NCBI RefSeq assembly: GCF_030315915.2
Contig: NZ_CP135990.1
Span: 1,798,001 to 1,862,000 of the forward strand
Length of the DNA stretch: 64,000 nt
Direction: 5' to 3'
DNA from: Providencia zhijiangensis
GTDB lineage: Bacteria > Pseudomonadota > Gammaproteobacteria > Enterobacterales > Enterobacteriaceae
Shown: positions 36,001-44,364 of the stretch, one piece after another
How the letters are laid out: every line of letters begins with the position of its first letter
Numbering within the stretch: the stretch's first letter is position 1
Translations under genes and position numbers: made by a program
Notes under the pieces: model-generated
Databases searched by the model: none
What the model was told of the DNA's origin: nothing
Seen by the model: the letters and a program-made list of their open reading frames with translations, nothing else

Positions 36001-36757
36001 CAAAAAAGAGCTTAAGCAAGTTATTGAATTACAGACTGCGCGTCTGTATGAAGCGATGTGTGCAGAGCGTCTGTGGAGTACGGCAGATTGGCAGGAATAC
36101 ATTCAAAATCACCCAGTGATGCGTGGTCTGATTGAACGACTGGTTTGGTTAGAAGTGAAAGATGGCAAAGTGATCAACCAATTCCGCCCATCCGATGATG
36201 GTTGCTTATTGAACCTCGATGATGATGAAGTCGAATTAAGCGCAGACTCCAGCATCAAGTTGGGTCATGCGGCGTTACTGTCTGATGCAGACCGTAAAGC
36301 GTGGATTGCCCACTTTAAAGATTACAAAGTTAAATTCCTATTCTCGCAGATGGATCACACCATTCCAGATCTGGCGTTAACATTAACCGAAATCGAAGAT
36401 AGAAAAGGCTGGCTAACGGATACCTTCACCTTACGCGGCGTGTTAACCAAAATGGGGTATCAGCGCGGTCAAGCGGAAGACGGCGGAAGCTTCTGTCATT
36501 ACTTCAAATATTTCTCCAGCCTAGATTGCTATGTGTATATGGAATTCAGTGGTAGCTATGTCCCAGAAGAAAATATCCCTGCGGTGTTGTACTCCTTGAG
36601 TTTCGACCAAGCACAAAAAAGCTCGTGGGATAGAGGCTATGTGGAACTGAAGAACGTGCCGCCGATCCTGTTAGCCGAAAGCTATGCTGACTACCTGAAA
36701 GTCGCGGATGCCTGTAGCGGTTTTGACCCTGAATGGGAAAAGAAAACCCCGTGGTAA
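33023..36757 (+). CDS. yehI: DUF4132 protein (YehI family)
   Basis: A 1244-residue protein, no signal peptide and no membrane segments. Much of the middle (about 250-720) looks like helical HEAT-type repeats, for example the TVRSAAEPVMSILPEEAVKTHL and EIRVTAIEWLARLKHPDSL blocks. A charged linker lies near residue 390. The C-terminal DUF4132 region starts with RKAWIAHFKDYKVKFLFSQ at about 1090 and ends near 1230. The family (E. coli YehI) has no established function; a scaffold is plausible. First gene of a five-gene operon; the next start is 38 bases on, with an almost identical leader (TTTAGGAAA...CATGGCTAA). Confidence 0.85.
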   Translation: MAKITFDLLAIYGEKGDTAGLQYLQESLLPFAAFEESLPKSLFDYVMESKSPEILMKLGQLDKEKATILLDKPGTVDWWWGSHSFDAGSYSKVIRQGKNARHKLYSKVGDDITPAQIARFAKVVAAACQEVNIKILTPELPSWMLYLLCDAFVTTFENSRHAKYEHRKHWNYDLLSQLVENEAEQPGNTVLYGIFDRQNLSDYHYENMALLFAIPGLKEYLIAEQDFIRQSLLSNLSASGQIQLIDILRKDEALYSVFADILVLLATSSLKTVRSAAEPVMSILPEEAVKTHLTKVLLEGTPKQRTQAADLFARIGKDRDILEAALKGETNKTVLKSIESAISRFDVMDCASEVEAVEIPDVIPMEDTPLPASAVDILVSNFREMLQKAKENAERELEENKQEKHKYTWSQRHYKEFSQHSEDECAGLLAKLNSGVGVITDHEYNVIKHKERINNLPEFTLFHALRLLSHNRSDVEHFSHYQLTREVPVRILSQLDLRQLEKGLEQCNFKNASRLIADLCLRSYSDGLGLFRAPEQIWPFFMQYPDFLSEALGLIPQHQGHRYYQEYDASNAVTILGKYPTIPARFIPRIMELALGENKTHRLSAQKLLETLPSIHVNAAEGLDSGKQEIRVTAIEWLARLKHPDSLKPLYALLKKEKREVVRAALLTALEQFGEDISGYLAPKVLLAEAQKGLKAKAPASMAWFDLDAIPAMTWQDNKKVDADIIRWWIILAVKLKMPAGNGLLQRYISLLSLDSQRKLGSFILNSFISQDVAGPSLEAAMAEAERDAPSRLKNYQDWLKRWPEYYAKYENFTLEQTINEIKNEVLGRYLGSAISEKGMLALICGVEGHVAVTMLRNYMRDHYQRRAQIEAMIDAIAVSNDPLIIQLLLSLSRRYRTASVQEKARGLVSDIAQRNGWSADELADRTIPTAGMDETGTLVLEYGDRTFTAKLDAQQKLVLFNPEGKEIKALPAARKTDNEELIKESKKLLTSSKKELKQVIELQTARLYEAMCAERLWSTADWQEYIQNHPVMRGLIERLVWLEVKDGKVINQFRPSDDGCLLNLDDDEVELSADSSIKLGHAALLSDADRKAWIAHFKDYKVKFLFSQMDHTIPDLALTLTEIEDRKGWLTDTFTLRGVLTKMGYQRGQAEDGGSFCHYFKYFSSLDCYVYMEFSGSYVPEENIPAVLYSLSFDQAQKSSWDRGYVELKNVPPILLAESYADYLKVADACSGFDPEWEKKTPW

Positions 36758-36794
36758 TCATTGAGTAATCGACGCATAAATTTAGGAAACCAAC

Positions 36795-37904
36795 ATGGCT
36801 AAGGCGAAAAAAGTAACAGAAGGCGTTCTGCGTGAAAGCGCAGAAGTGCGCTTTGCGGATGAATTAGAGCGATTAACCCAAGCGGATAAAGCCAACCCAA
36901 AACCACAAGGTTGGCTACGTTCCCCACGAGCGGTGCGACAATTTATTCTTGGGGATGAAGCGCTGCAAATTACCCCCAAGTTTTTTGGTGACGATGCGCT
37001 AGTAGATCGCGCCATTGTGACCTTACTGGGTAAACAAGGGTTAATGCTGGTAGGGGAGCCGGGTACGGCGAAATCCATGCTGTCCGAGTTATTAGCGGCG
37101 GCGATCAGCGGTGACTCCGGTTTAACCATTCAAGGCACGGCGGGTACCACGGAAGATCATATTAAATATTCGTGGAACTACGCGCTGTTACTGGCGGAAG
37201 GTCCAACTGAGAAAGCATTAGTGAGTTCACCGCTCTACCAAGGAATGCAACAAGGCAAAATTGTGCGTTTTGAAGAGATCACTCGCTGCCCACCTGAAAT
37301 TCAGGACGTGCTGGTCAGTATGATGTCTGAGAAGCAAATGATGATCCCTGAAATGAAAGATAATGCGCGGATCAGCGCCAAATCAGGCTTTAACTTGATT
37401 GGTACTGCCAACTTACGTGACCGCGGTGTGCATGAAATGTCATCGGCACTTAAGCGTCGATTTAATTTCGAAACCGTCAAACCCATCCAAGATCCGGCAT
37501 TTGAAATTGAACTGATCAACAAACAATTGACCGTTGAACTTGGCGAGCTGGATGGCAAAGTGACTGTCCCAACAGATGTGATCGAATTATTAGTCACGAC
37601 GTTCCAAGAATTACGTTCAGGCAATACCAAAGATGGTGGGAGTATTAAAACCCCAGATGCGGTGATGTCTACGGCGGAAGCGGTTAACATCGCTTATGCC
37701 TGTGCATTGGAAGCGCATTATTTAGGGGATGGCACGCTGAGCGCAGGCGCGGTCGCGCGCCAGTTGATTGGTGTGGTACTCAAAGATAATGCGGATGATA
37801 TCAAACGGATGCGTTATTACATTGATAACGTTGCCCGCGAACGTGCGAAACAGAGCGAAGCATGGAAAGCCTTTTTCGATGCATCCCGTGAATTCTGGCA
37901 ATAA
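36795..37904 (+). CDS. yehL: MoxR-family AAA+ ATPase (YehL)
   Basis: A 369-residue MoxR ATPase. Walker A is GEPGTAKS (87-94); the Walker B strand is IVRFEE (156-161), so the usual Asp-Glu pair reads Glu-Glu; sensor 1 is GTANLRD (Asn206); arginines Arg221/Arg222 follow in LKRRFNFE. MoxR ATPases act as chaperones that load metal or remodel partners bound by VWA proteins. It belongs with the VWA gene at 40519. The Glu in place of the Walker B Asp may slow ATP turnover or be the subgroup norm. A 10-base-pair hairpin lies between it and the next gene. Confidence 0.9.
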   Translation: MAKAKKVTEGVLRESAEVRFADELERLTQADKANPKPQGWLRSPRAVRQFILGDEALQITPKFFGDDALVDRAIVTLLGKQGLMLVGEPGTAKSMLSELLAAAISGDSGLTIQGTAGTTEDHIKYSWNYALLLAEGPTEKALVSSPLYQGMQQGKIVRFEEITRCPPEIQDVLVSMMSEKQMMIPEMKDNARISAKSGFNLIGTANLRDRGVHEMSSALKRRFNFETVKPIQDPAFEIELINKQLTVELGELDGKVTVPTDVIELLVTTFQELRSGNTKDGGSIKTPDAVMSTAEAVNIAYACALEAHYLGDGTLSAGAVARQLIGVVLKDNADDIKRMRYYIDNVARERAKQSEAWKAFFDASREFWQ

Positions 37905-37916
37905 TATCCGTCGTCG

Positions 37917-37946
37917 CAGTGTGGTGGTAAATACATCACCACACTG
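37917..37946 (+). other. Intra-operon hairpin between yehL and yehM
   Basis: CAGTGTGGTG and CACCACACTG form a perfect 10-base-pair stem with a 10-base loop. No T-run follows, so it is unlikely to terminate; more likely it affects mRNA processing or the relative yield of the ATPase and downstream genes. Confidence 0.6.
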
Positions 37947-37967
37947 TCCCTATGAGAGACATCATCG

Positions 37968-40526
37968 GTGAGTTTATCAAACATCACATTGCCAGAACGG
38001 CTACAGCAGGCGCTTGAACAGTGGAAAACACTGGGGGATCAACAGCTCTATTTTGCCCCCGTTCGTCACCATAGTCCCGCCTGTGCTTATAGCGTATTGA
38101 GCTTAATTGAACAGGTTAAGCCTGATTACGTGCTGATAGAAGGTCCCGACAGTTTTAACCCATTAATCGCGGGTTTATTGGATAAAGAGACTCGGCCACC
38201 AGTGGCGATTATGGGGCAAACTACCCTGAAAAGTGCGCCCACTGAACAAGATGAAAGTGACGCTGTCACGAGGTCGGCTTATTTCCCATTTTGTGAATAT
38301 TCCCCTGAGTGGCAAGCGTTACACGTAGGGCAGCAGCATCAAGCTCAACTGCGTTTTATTGACTTGCCATGGACAGCGCAGGTGGAACTTGACTTAGAAG
38401 GCGAGAATCAGCATCAAAGCTTGCAACGGGAACGTTATCTTGCCCATAGCTTATTTATTGCTCAGCTAGCGAAAAAGTGTGGGTGCCGTGATCACGATGA
38501 GCTGTGGGAACATCTGTTTGAGTTGCGCCCATTAACCTCGGTTGCCAATTGGGTTGATTTCTTCCGTGATACCTTTATTTGGTGTGCCTTGGCACGATTG
38601 GATTATGAGCCGGAAGTGCTTGCTTCTGAAGGATCAATTCAGCGTGAAGCCCATATGCAGGCGCATATTCAAGCGATTAAATCCGCAGAGCCAAACGCGA
38701 AAATTGTGGTCGTGACGGGCGGTTTTCATACCCTGGCACTGCTTGAAGGGCTTGGGGATGGGGCGGCGCAGCAATTTAAACTCTCTTCCGAGCAACAAAA
38801 GCAATTTACGGCTCAGCAAAAGTTGGCAGAACGCGACAGCGCTTGGCTTATCCGTTATAGCTTTGACCGGCTCGATGCATTAAATGGTTACGCCTCCGGC
38901 ATGCCTTCTCCCGCATTTTATCAAAAAGTGTGGGAAGGGTTGTTGGCGCAGCGAGCGGATCAGGCAGTGCAAAAAGTGGCAGCGACGGCTGCATATCGAA
39001 ATCAGCTCGGTATTCAGTTTTTGGCTTACGTGGCTGAAGTATTACGAGAAAAGCAATTTGATGCAGCGCCGGGATTCTTATCCGTCAAACTCGCCGCAGA
39101 ACAGAGCTTGAGACTTGCCGCATTTCGTGGGCACACGGGGGCGGGTCGCTATGATTTATTAGATGGGCTGCAAAGTGCGTTTATCAAAGGCAGCTTAGAT
39201 GAAAGCCAAGATGAGCTGTGGCAGCAAATCAAAACCTGTTTTTCTGGCTTTACCTTGGGGCAGATCCCCAAAGGCACCATCACACCGCCATTGGTGTCTG
39301 AAACCTATTCATTGGCGAAAGGCTTTCGCTTTAAATTGGATGATACGTTAGCCAAAGTTAGCCGCTTAGATGTGTACCGTAATAAGCAACATCGCTTACG
39401 TAGCCGTTTTCTGCATCTTTTGAGTTTCTTAGAGATCCACTTCGCCAAACCGCTTTCTGGACCTAATTTTCTTTCAGGCAACCAGATGGATTTACTGTTT
39501 GAAGAGTGGCAATACGCGTGGACGCCGAATGTAGAAGGGGAGCTGATCGCGCTTTCAGAAAAAGGCACCCAATTAAAAGCCATTGCGCTGAATAAAATTT
39601 TGGCAATGGAAAAACAGCTTGAAGAGCAAGGCATCAGCCGTTCAAGCCAAAGCGCGGTGACGTTGTTGATGCAGGCAGCGTTGATTGGACTTCACCAACG
39701 CATTCCAAGGCTGTTTACCTTGTTAGACCGTTATATTCAGCACGATAGCCAGTTTGAATCATTAGTGGCCTGTGGCCATAAGCTGGTGCATCTATGGCGC
39801 GGGCGTAGCTTTTTTGATCTTGAAGAAGAAACGGGCATCAAACGGCGGATTGATAAAGTACTCTCTCAGGCTTTTTTCTGCTTAGATCAGGTGGCTCAAG
39901 GGGATGAACAGCAGCAAGAACACTATTTTAATGCGTTACTATCTTGCCGTGAATTAATTACCTTTATGCCGGAAATAAGCCGCAATACGGATTATTCCAC
40001 AGAATTTTATGCACAATTGAGCCGGTTGGATGGGCGCCTTAATCACGCGCCGCTGATTAAAGGGGCGGTTGATGCTATTCGTTATCTTGGTGGCCAAATT
40101 GATGAATCGGTACTGACCCAGGAAATTCAGCGGACGTTCAGTTTAGGTAGCGACCCGGAACTGGCTATCGGCTACTTCATTGGCATTATGCGTACTGCAC
40201 CGGAATTGGTTGTGCGTTTACCCCTATTAATAGAGTTACTCAATGAACTGTTGGGTGAGTGGGATGATGGACGTTTCTTGCAAGTGTTACCGGATCTGCG
40301 CTTTGCGTTTAGCCAATTAACCCCGAAACAGAATGCGCAAATGGCGCGGGTGGTCGCGCAAAAACTATCGATGGATACCCAAGATTTAACTCTCCATCAG
40401 ACACAATTTAATCAGCAACAATTACTCCAAGCCATGGAATTAGAACAAAAAATTCAGCATCAGATTGAAAATCAAGGGTTAACCGAATGGTTTGCGCTGC
40501 AAAATGAGGGGCTATCTCATGGATAA
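37968..40526 (+). CDS. yehM: DUF5682 protein (YehM family)
   Basis: An 852-residue protein starting at GTG 37968 (GAGAG upstream). The N-terminal 260 residues resemble the TraB/TIKI/EreA-like hydrolase layout: a strand then VRHHSP (Arg33, His34, His35), IEGPD with Glu58 at the next strand, and VVTGGFHT with His254 at the end. The remainder is mostly helical, with no recognised domain and no membrane segment. Family function is unknown. The hydrolase comparison is my inference from motif order. It overlaps the VWA gene by 8 bases, so the two are translationally coupled. Confidence 0.82.
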   Translation: MSLSNITLPERLQQALEQWKTLGDQQLYFAPVRHHSPACAYSVLSLIEQVKPDYVLIEGPDSFNPLIAGLLDKETRPPVAIMGQTTLKSAPTEQDESDAVTRSAYFPFCEYSPEWQALHVGQQHQAQLRFIDLPWTAQVELDLEGENQHQSLQRERYLAHSLFIAQLAKKCGCRDHDELWEHLFELRPLTSVANWVDFFRDTFIWCALARLDYEPEVLASEGSIQREAHMQAHIQAIKSAEPNAKIVVVTGGFHTLALLEGLGDGAAQQFKLSSEQQKQFTAQQKLAERDSAWLIRYSFDRLDALNGYASGMPSPAFYQKVWEGLLAQRADQAVQKVAATAAYRNQLGIQFLAYVAEVLREKQFDAAPGFLSVKLAAEQSLRLAAFRGHTGAGRYDLLDGLQSAFIKGSLDESQDELWQQIKTCFSGFTLGQIPKGTITPPLVSETYSLAKGFRFKLDDTLAKVSRLDVYRNKQHRLRSRFLHLLSFLEIHFAKPLSGPNFLSGNQMDLLFEEWQYAWTPNVEGELIALSEKGTQLKAIALNKILAMEKQLEEQGISRSSQSAVTLLMQAALIGLHQRIPRLFTLLDRYIQHDSQFESLVACGHKLVHLWRGRSFFDLEEETGIKRRIDKVLSQAFFCLDQVAQGDEQQQEHYFNALLSCRELITFMPEISRNTDYSTEFYAQLSRLDGRLNHAPLIKGAVDAIRYLGGQIDESVLTQEIQRTFSLGSDPELAIGYFIGIMRTAPELVVRLPLLIELLNELLGEWDDGRFLQVLPDLRFAFSQLTPKQNAQMARVVAQKLSMDTQDLTLHQTQFNQQQLLQAMELEQKIQHQIENQGLTEWFALQNEGLSHG

Positions 40527-41679
40527 GCAGCCAGAAGATGCGCAATTAACCGAAGAACAGCTTCAATTAGCAAAACGCTGGCGTCTTATTTTAGGTCAAT
40601 ATGCGGATGGTGCACTGGGGCAAGCGGCGCTAAATGGCGATGAGCTTAAAATCGAACGGTCATTGGATTTTTTATATCGTCGTGAATATCAACGTCGCGG
40701 TTTACGTCAGGAAGGTGGCCGTCATGGATCGCTAGATGCGTCCCAACTGACAGCGGTTAACTGGCTGAACCAAGCCCGTAAATTGTTCCCAAACAGCACC
40801 TTTGAGCGAATGCAGTCGCAGGCATTAGAGCGTTATGAAATCAGTAGCTTATTAAAAAGTCCGCAAGCCTTGAATGCGATGGAGCCCACCAAAGCCTTAG
40901 CCAAATCGTTATTAAGTTTGCGCGGTAAAATGAGTGAGGAGACGCGGGATGCGGTGAAGAATATTATTCGCAAAGTGGTGGATGATATTTTAAGCCAGAT
41001 GCGTAATCAGTTTCGCCAAGCGCTAACGGGACGTCGTAACCGTTTTAAGCGATCGTTACTCCCCAATAGTCGTAATTTTGATTGGCGAGCTACTATTGCC
41101 GCGAATTTAAAGAATTATGATCAACAAAATCAGCGCTTAGTGATTAAAACTCCGCATTTTAACTCCCGCCAGCAACAGCATTTGCCGTGGGATGTGATTT
41201 TGTGCGTCGACCAAAGTGGCTCGATGGCGAGTTCGATTATGTATGCGGCGGTGTGTGCCAGTATTTTAGCGGCATTACCGACGGTACGTGTCTCTTTGGT
41301 GGTGTTTGATACTCAGGTGGTCGATCTCAGCCATTTAGCCCACGATCCGGTAGAAGTACTAATGACCGTGCAGCTCGGCGGGGGTACTGATATTGCGAAA
41401 GCGATGCATTATTGTGAGAGCTTGATCCGTAACCCGAAACGCACGGTGATTTCGTTGATCAGCGACTTTGAAGAAGGCGGGGCGTTGAATAACCTGCTCA
41501 ATTGCACGGAGCGCTTGAATAGCCAGCAAGTGAAATTGTTGGGATTAGCTGCTTTAGATGATGATGCATTGCCAGTTTATGATACGGAGATTGCTCAGAA
41601 GCTGGCGGATCGCGGTATGAGTGTGGCGGCGTTAACCCCAGAGCATTTCGCTCACTGGTTGGCTGAGGTGATGCAATGA
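40519..41679 (+). CDS. yehP: VWA-domain protein (YehP)
   Basis: A 386-residue protein. The N-terminal 215 residues are helical and basic. The von Willebrand A domain (about 223-385) has a complete metal-ion site: Asp231-x-Ser233-x-Ser235 in CVDQSGSM, Thr290 in GGGTDI, and Asp316 in ISDFEEGG. VWA proteins of this type are MoxR partners. ATG 40519 has GAGGGG 7 bases upstream; the longer TTG start at 40492 was rejected. It overlaps the upstream stop by 8 bases and the downstream start by 4 (ATGA). Confidence 0.9.
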   Translation: MDKQPEDAQLTEEQLQLAKRWRLILGQYADGALGQAALNGDELKIERSLDFLYRREYQRRGLRQEGGRHGSLDASQLTAVNWLNQARKLFPNSTFERMQSQALERYEISSLLKSPQALNAMEPTKALAKSLLSLRGKMSEETRDAVKNIIRKVVDDILSQMRNQFRQALTGRRNRFKRSLLPNSRNFDWRATIAANLKNYDQQNQRLVIKTPHFNSRQQQHLPWDVILCVDQSGSMASSIMYAAVCASILAALPTVRVSLVVFDTQVVDLSHLAHDPVEVLMTVQLGGGTDIAKAMHYCESLIRNPKRTVISLISDFEEGGALNNLLNCTERLNSQQVKLLGLAALDDDALPVYDTEIAQKLADRGMSVAALTPEHFAHWLAEVMQ

Positions 41680-43745
41680 GTTGGAAAACCGTTTATTTAC
41701 ATTATGATGATGACGCATTGGCTGTATTTGCCAACGTCGGATTGCTGCGCCGAGCTCGTAAGGATCTGGAAAGTAGTAAAGTTTCTCCGGTTTGTTTAGC
41801 GGATGGAACTTTTACCAGCGATGGCCAGAACGTCACATTAGATCCTCAAGGGGTTCAAAAAGCCAGCTGCGACTGTTCGGCTTCGGGTTGCTGCAAACAT
41901 ATTCTGGCGGCGGTACTTTGGGTACAAACAAACAGCGATGAACAATCGATTGATTCTACAGAAGATAGTTCGGAGTCTGTCGATATTGAACCACTATTAC
42001 CTGAGCTGTTGGCATTCGATGTTCCCACATTAATCAAGCAAAACAGTAAGCCCGATTGCCGCTTGGCGGTGAAGATCTTACAGGATTGGCAAGATCACAC
42101 CGTGATCTTAGACGACCAAGCTAACCAACTGAAAATCACGATCCCTCAGTACGACGAGCCAATTATCTATATTCGGGGTAATGGTTTTCAAGGGATGCTG
42201 TCGTCACTACCTGAGAAGCAGCAAAAAGCCCTACATTTGGCCGCGATCGCTAAGGTCTTTCTTCAGCATAATCAGCCGTGGAATTGGCCTGACGATCTGA
42301 TGCCTAACCGCGAGGCCACGCTAGCATTGAGCGACGATGAGCAAGCGGTGATTGCGACTATCCAGCGTTTTATTCACGATATGCTGCGTCAGGGGCTTTC
42401 CCATATAAGCCAAAGCAGCGCCACGCAGTTGCATTTATTGAATATGTCTGCGCGTGCGGAAGGTTTGCCTCGCTTAGCCAATTATTTAAAGCGTTTAAGC
42501 TATCAAGTGAAATTATTAGCCCAGCGCCATTTCACGATGGATGAAGGGCCGGTTTTGCGGTTTATCGCGCAGATCAGTGGCTATCTTTACCAATTAACTC
42601 ACGCCAGCGACGATAAAATTGCACAATTGCGCGCCTTTGGTCGTCGCCAATATGACAGTAAAACGGACATTCTTTCTTTGATCCCGATTCATGCCGAGTG
42701 GTGGCAAACTCAAAGTGGCGCCATCGGGGGAACATTTAGTTTTTGGGATAACCAAGAGAAAAAAGTGGTGCAGTGTAGTCAAGCGCGGGCCAATACCCTC
42801 GACCCGAATTTCACCCGTCACACTGTCTGGCAAACGCTAGCCATTTGGAAACAAACGGCAGATAGCCTGATGCGCAGTGGTTTTGAATTGCACAATCCAC
42901 GCTTATCCGATGAGGGTAAACTTGCGGCTAGCGGCGATAGTTATGCCGTCAGTAGCAGTGCAGTTAGCCAAGCACCGCACATTTCATTCGATGATTACCA
43001 AGCATTGAAAAGTGAGCTGGGGTTTGATGATTGGAAATCGGCAACGGCCTATTTCAATGCGCTCACTGATGATGCCCAGTTTGAACCGGTTGTGCTGCAT
43101 ATCGACAGCTACGAACCGCTGCATTGGAATGAAATCGAGCAGTGCGTCAGTTGGGCGGTGCTGGATGGGAACCAGAATCGGGCATTTTTGCGATTAAATT
43201 GGCAAGGTACAGAAAACCACAAAATTGAAGAACTGCGTTTTATCACTCAGAAAGGTTGGGAAATTAGTGCGGTATCCGTTCAAGTCAGCGTGTCTCAGCA
43301 GCAATTACAGCTTACGCCGAAAACGCTTTGGTTGAAAAAAGAGCAGGGTATTGAGCTATTTTACCTCGACTTTGAATCGGTACCTCGGAAAAAACAGTCA
43401 TCCAAGTTTATGACGTCGATTGCTGAATATATGGCGAAAAAGCAGCAAGACCGCACGGCATTTGCGCCAGTGCCAACACTGGCACAGCAGATTACCCGCC
43501 CAATCTTGGCGGTATTGGAAACACAAAGTTGCACAGGGCGCACACAATTATCAGCGAGTCAAATTGACGAGTTAAACTTTGTGGTCAGGACATTGCAGGA
43601 TTTGGGGATGCTATGGTTTGCTAAGCAACTGGCACATTACTTAACGCGGGAAAATCAAACCGCCGAGAATTTACTGCGTTTGGTGTATCTTTGCGACCAA
43701 TTTGAGCGTTCGCAAAAATTGATGCCTTTTGAGTTGAATAGCTAA
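41676..43745 (+). CDS. yehQ: SWIM zinc-finger protein (YehQ family)
   Basis: A 689-residue protein with an N-terminal SWIM finger, Cys65-x-Cys67-x5-Cys73-x-His75 (CDCSASGCCKH). SWIM fingers bind zinc and often nucleic acid or protein. The rest, about 600 residues, has no recognised domain. The start overlaps the VWA stop (ATGA), so it is translationally coupled. It is the last gene of the operon and is full length here. A short hairpin follows. Confidence 0.88.
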   Translation: MSWKTVYLHYDDDALAVFANVGLLRRARKDLESSKVSPVCLADGTFTSDGQNVTLDPQGVQKASCDCSASGCCKHILAAVLWVQTNSDEQSIDSTEDSSESVDIEPLLPELLAFDVPTLIKQNSKPDCRLAVKILQDWQDHTVILDDQANQLKITIPQYDEPIIYIRGNGFQGMLSSLPEKQQKALHLAAIAKVFLQHNQPWNWPDDLMPNREATLALSDDEQAVIATIQRFIHDMLRQGLSHISQSSATQLHLLNMSARAEGLPRLANYLKRLSYQVKLLAQRHFTMDEGPVLRFIAQISGYLYQLTHASDDKIAQLRAFGRRQYDSKTDILSLIPIHAEWWQTQSGAIGGTFSFWDNQEKKVVQCSQARANTLDPNFTRHTVWQTLAIWKQTADSLMRSGFELHNPRLSDEGKLAASGDSYAVSSSAVSQAPHISFDDYQALKSELGFDDWKSATAYFNALTDDAQFEPVVLHIDSYEPLHWNEIEQCVSWAVLDGNQNRAFLRLNWQGTENHKIEELRFITQKGWEISAVSVQVSVSQQQLQLTPKTLWLKKEQGIELFYLDFESVPRKKQSSKFMTSIAEYMAKKQQDRTAFAPVPTLAQQITRPILAVLETQSCTGRTQLSASQIDELNFVVRTLQDLGMLWFAKQLAHYLTRENQTAENLLRLVYLCDQFERSQKLMPFELNS

Positions 43746-43766
43746 TTTAGCTCGTAAAAATAGAAC

Positions 43767-43784
43767 GGGGAAAAGGAATTCCCC
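43767..43784. terminator. Short hairpin between yehQ and the MarR gene
   Basis: GGGGAA/TTCCCC with a 6-base loop. On the minus strand it is followed by GTTCTATTTTT, so it can end the MarR transcript; it also lies just after the yehQ stop. Confidence 0.6.
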
Positions 43785-43794
43785 TCTCTACATT

Positions 43795-44280
43795 CTATGA
43801 TTCTAAATGACCTAGAAACGTCCGTAGTAGCTGATTCAGCGCTTGTTGCTCTTCATTCGTCAGTGACGCCACCAAACGGGATTGATTTTCGGTATGGGCT
43901 GTCACTACGCGGTTGATCAAATCCAACCCTTCAGTTGTTAAGCTCACCAAAAAACCACGGCCATCATCCGGATTGACATGACGCGCGACATAACCGGCTT
44001 TCTCGAGCTGATCGATGCGGTTGGTCATCGTGCCAGATGTCACCATCAAGGTCGCTAGCATATCGCTGGGTGATAGTGTGTAAGGGGAACCTGCACGGCG
44101 CAAAGTGGCGAGCACGTCAAAACTTGATCGGTTTAGACCAAATTGGGTAAATACCTTTTCCATTTCACGGGTCAGGTGATGGGCAACGTTACCTAAGCGA
44201 CCAATCAGCCCCATGGCGCTGATATCAAGGTCGGGGCGTTCACGTTCCCACTGTTGAGTGATTTTATCGATTCTATCCAT
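43795..44280 (-). CDS. PecS-like MarR-family regulator
   Basis: A 161-residue MarR protein. It has the PecS-type opening (ITQQWERERPDLDISAM) before the winged helix (SSFDVLATLRRAGSPYTLSPSDM and NRIDQLEKAGYVARHV). PecS in Dickeya responds to urate or redox and represses the divergent EamA-type exporter gene pecM. Here too an EamA gene is divergent, and two matching palindromes fill the gap. ATG 44280 is preferred over TTG 44295. Confidence 0.85.
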   Translation of the reverse strand: MDRIDKITQQWERERPDLDISAMGLIGRLGNVAHHLTREMEKVFTQFGLNRSSFDVLATLRRAGSPYTLSPSDMLATLMVTSGTMTNRIDQLEKAGYVARHVNPDDGRGFLVSLTTEGLDLINRVVTAHTENQSRLVASLTNEEQQALNQLLRTFLGHLES

Positions 44281-44300
44281 AGGCAAATCATACAATAATC

Positions 44301-44346
44301 TATCTTGACGTCAAGGTAGTTTGAATTTATCTTGACCTCAAGATAA
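44301..44346. promoter_or_regulatory. Twin MarR-type operators
   Basis: TATCTTGACGTCAAGGTA (44301-44318) and TTATCTTGACCTCAAGATAA (44327-44346). Both are near-perfect palindromes on the core ATCTTGA-N2-TCAAGAT, with centres 27 bases apart, and fill the gap between the divergent MarR and EamA genes. They would let one repressor shut both promoters. Confidence 0.8.
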
Positions 44347-44364
44347 ATCAACGTGAGTGTATTC

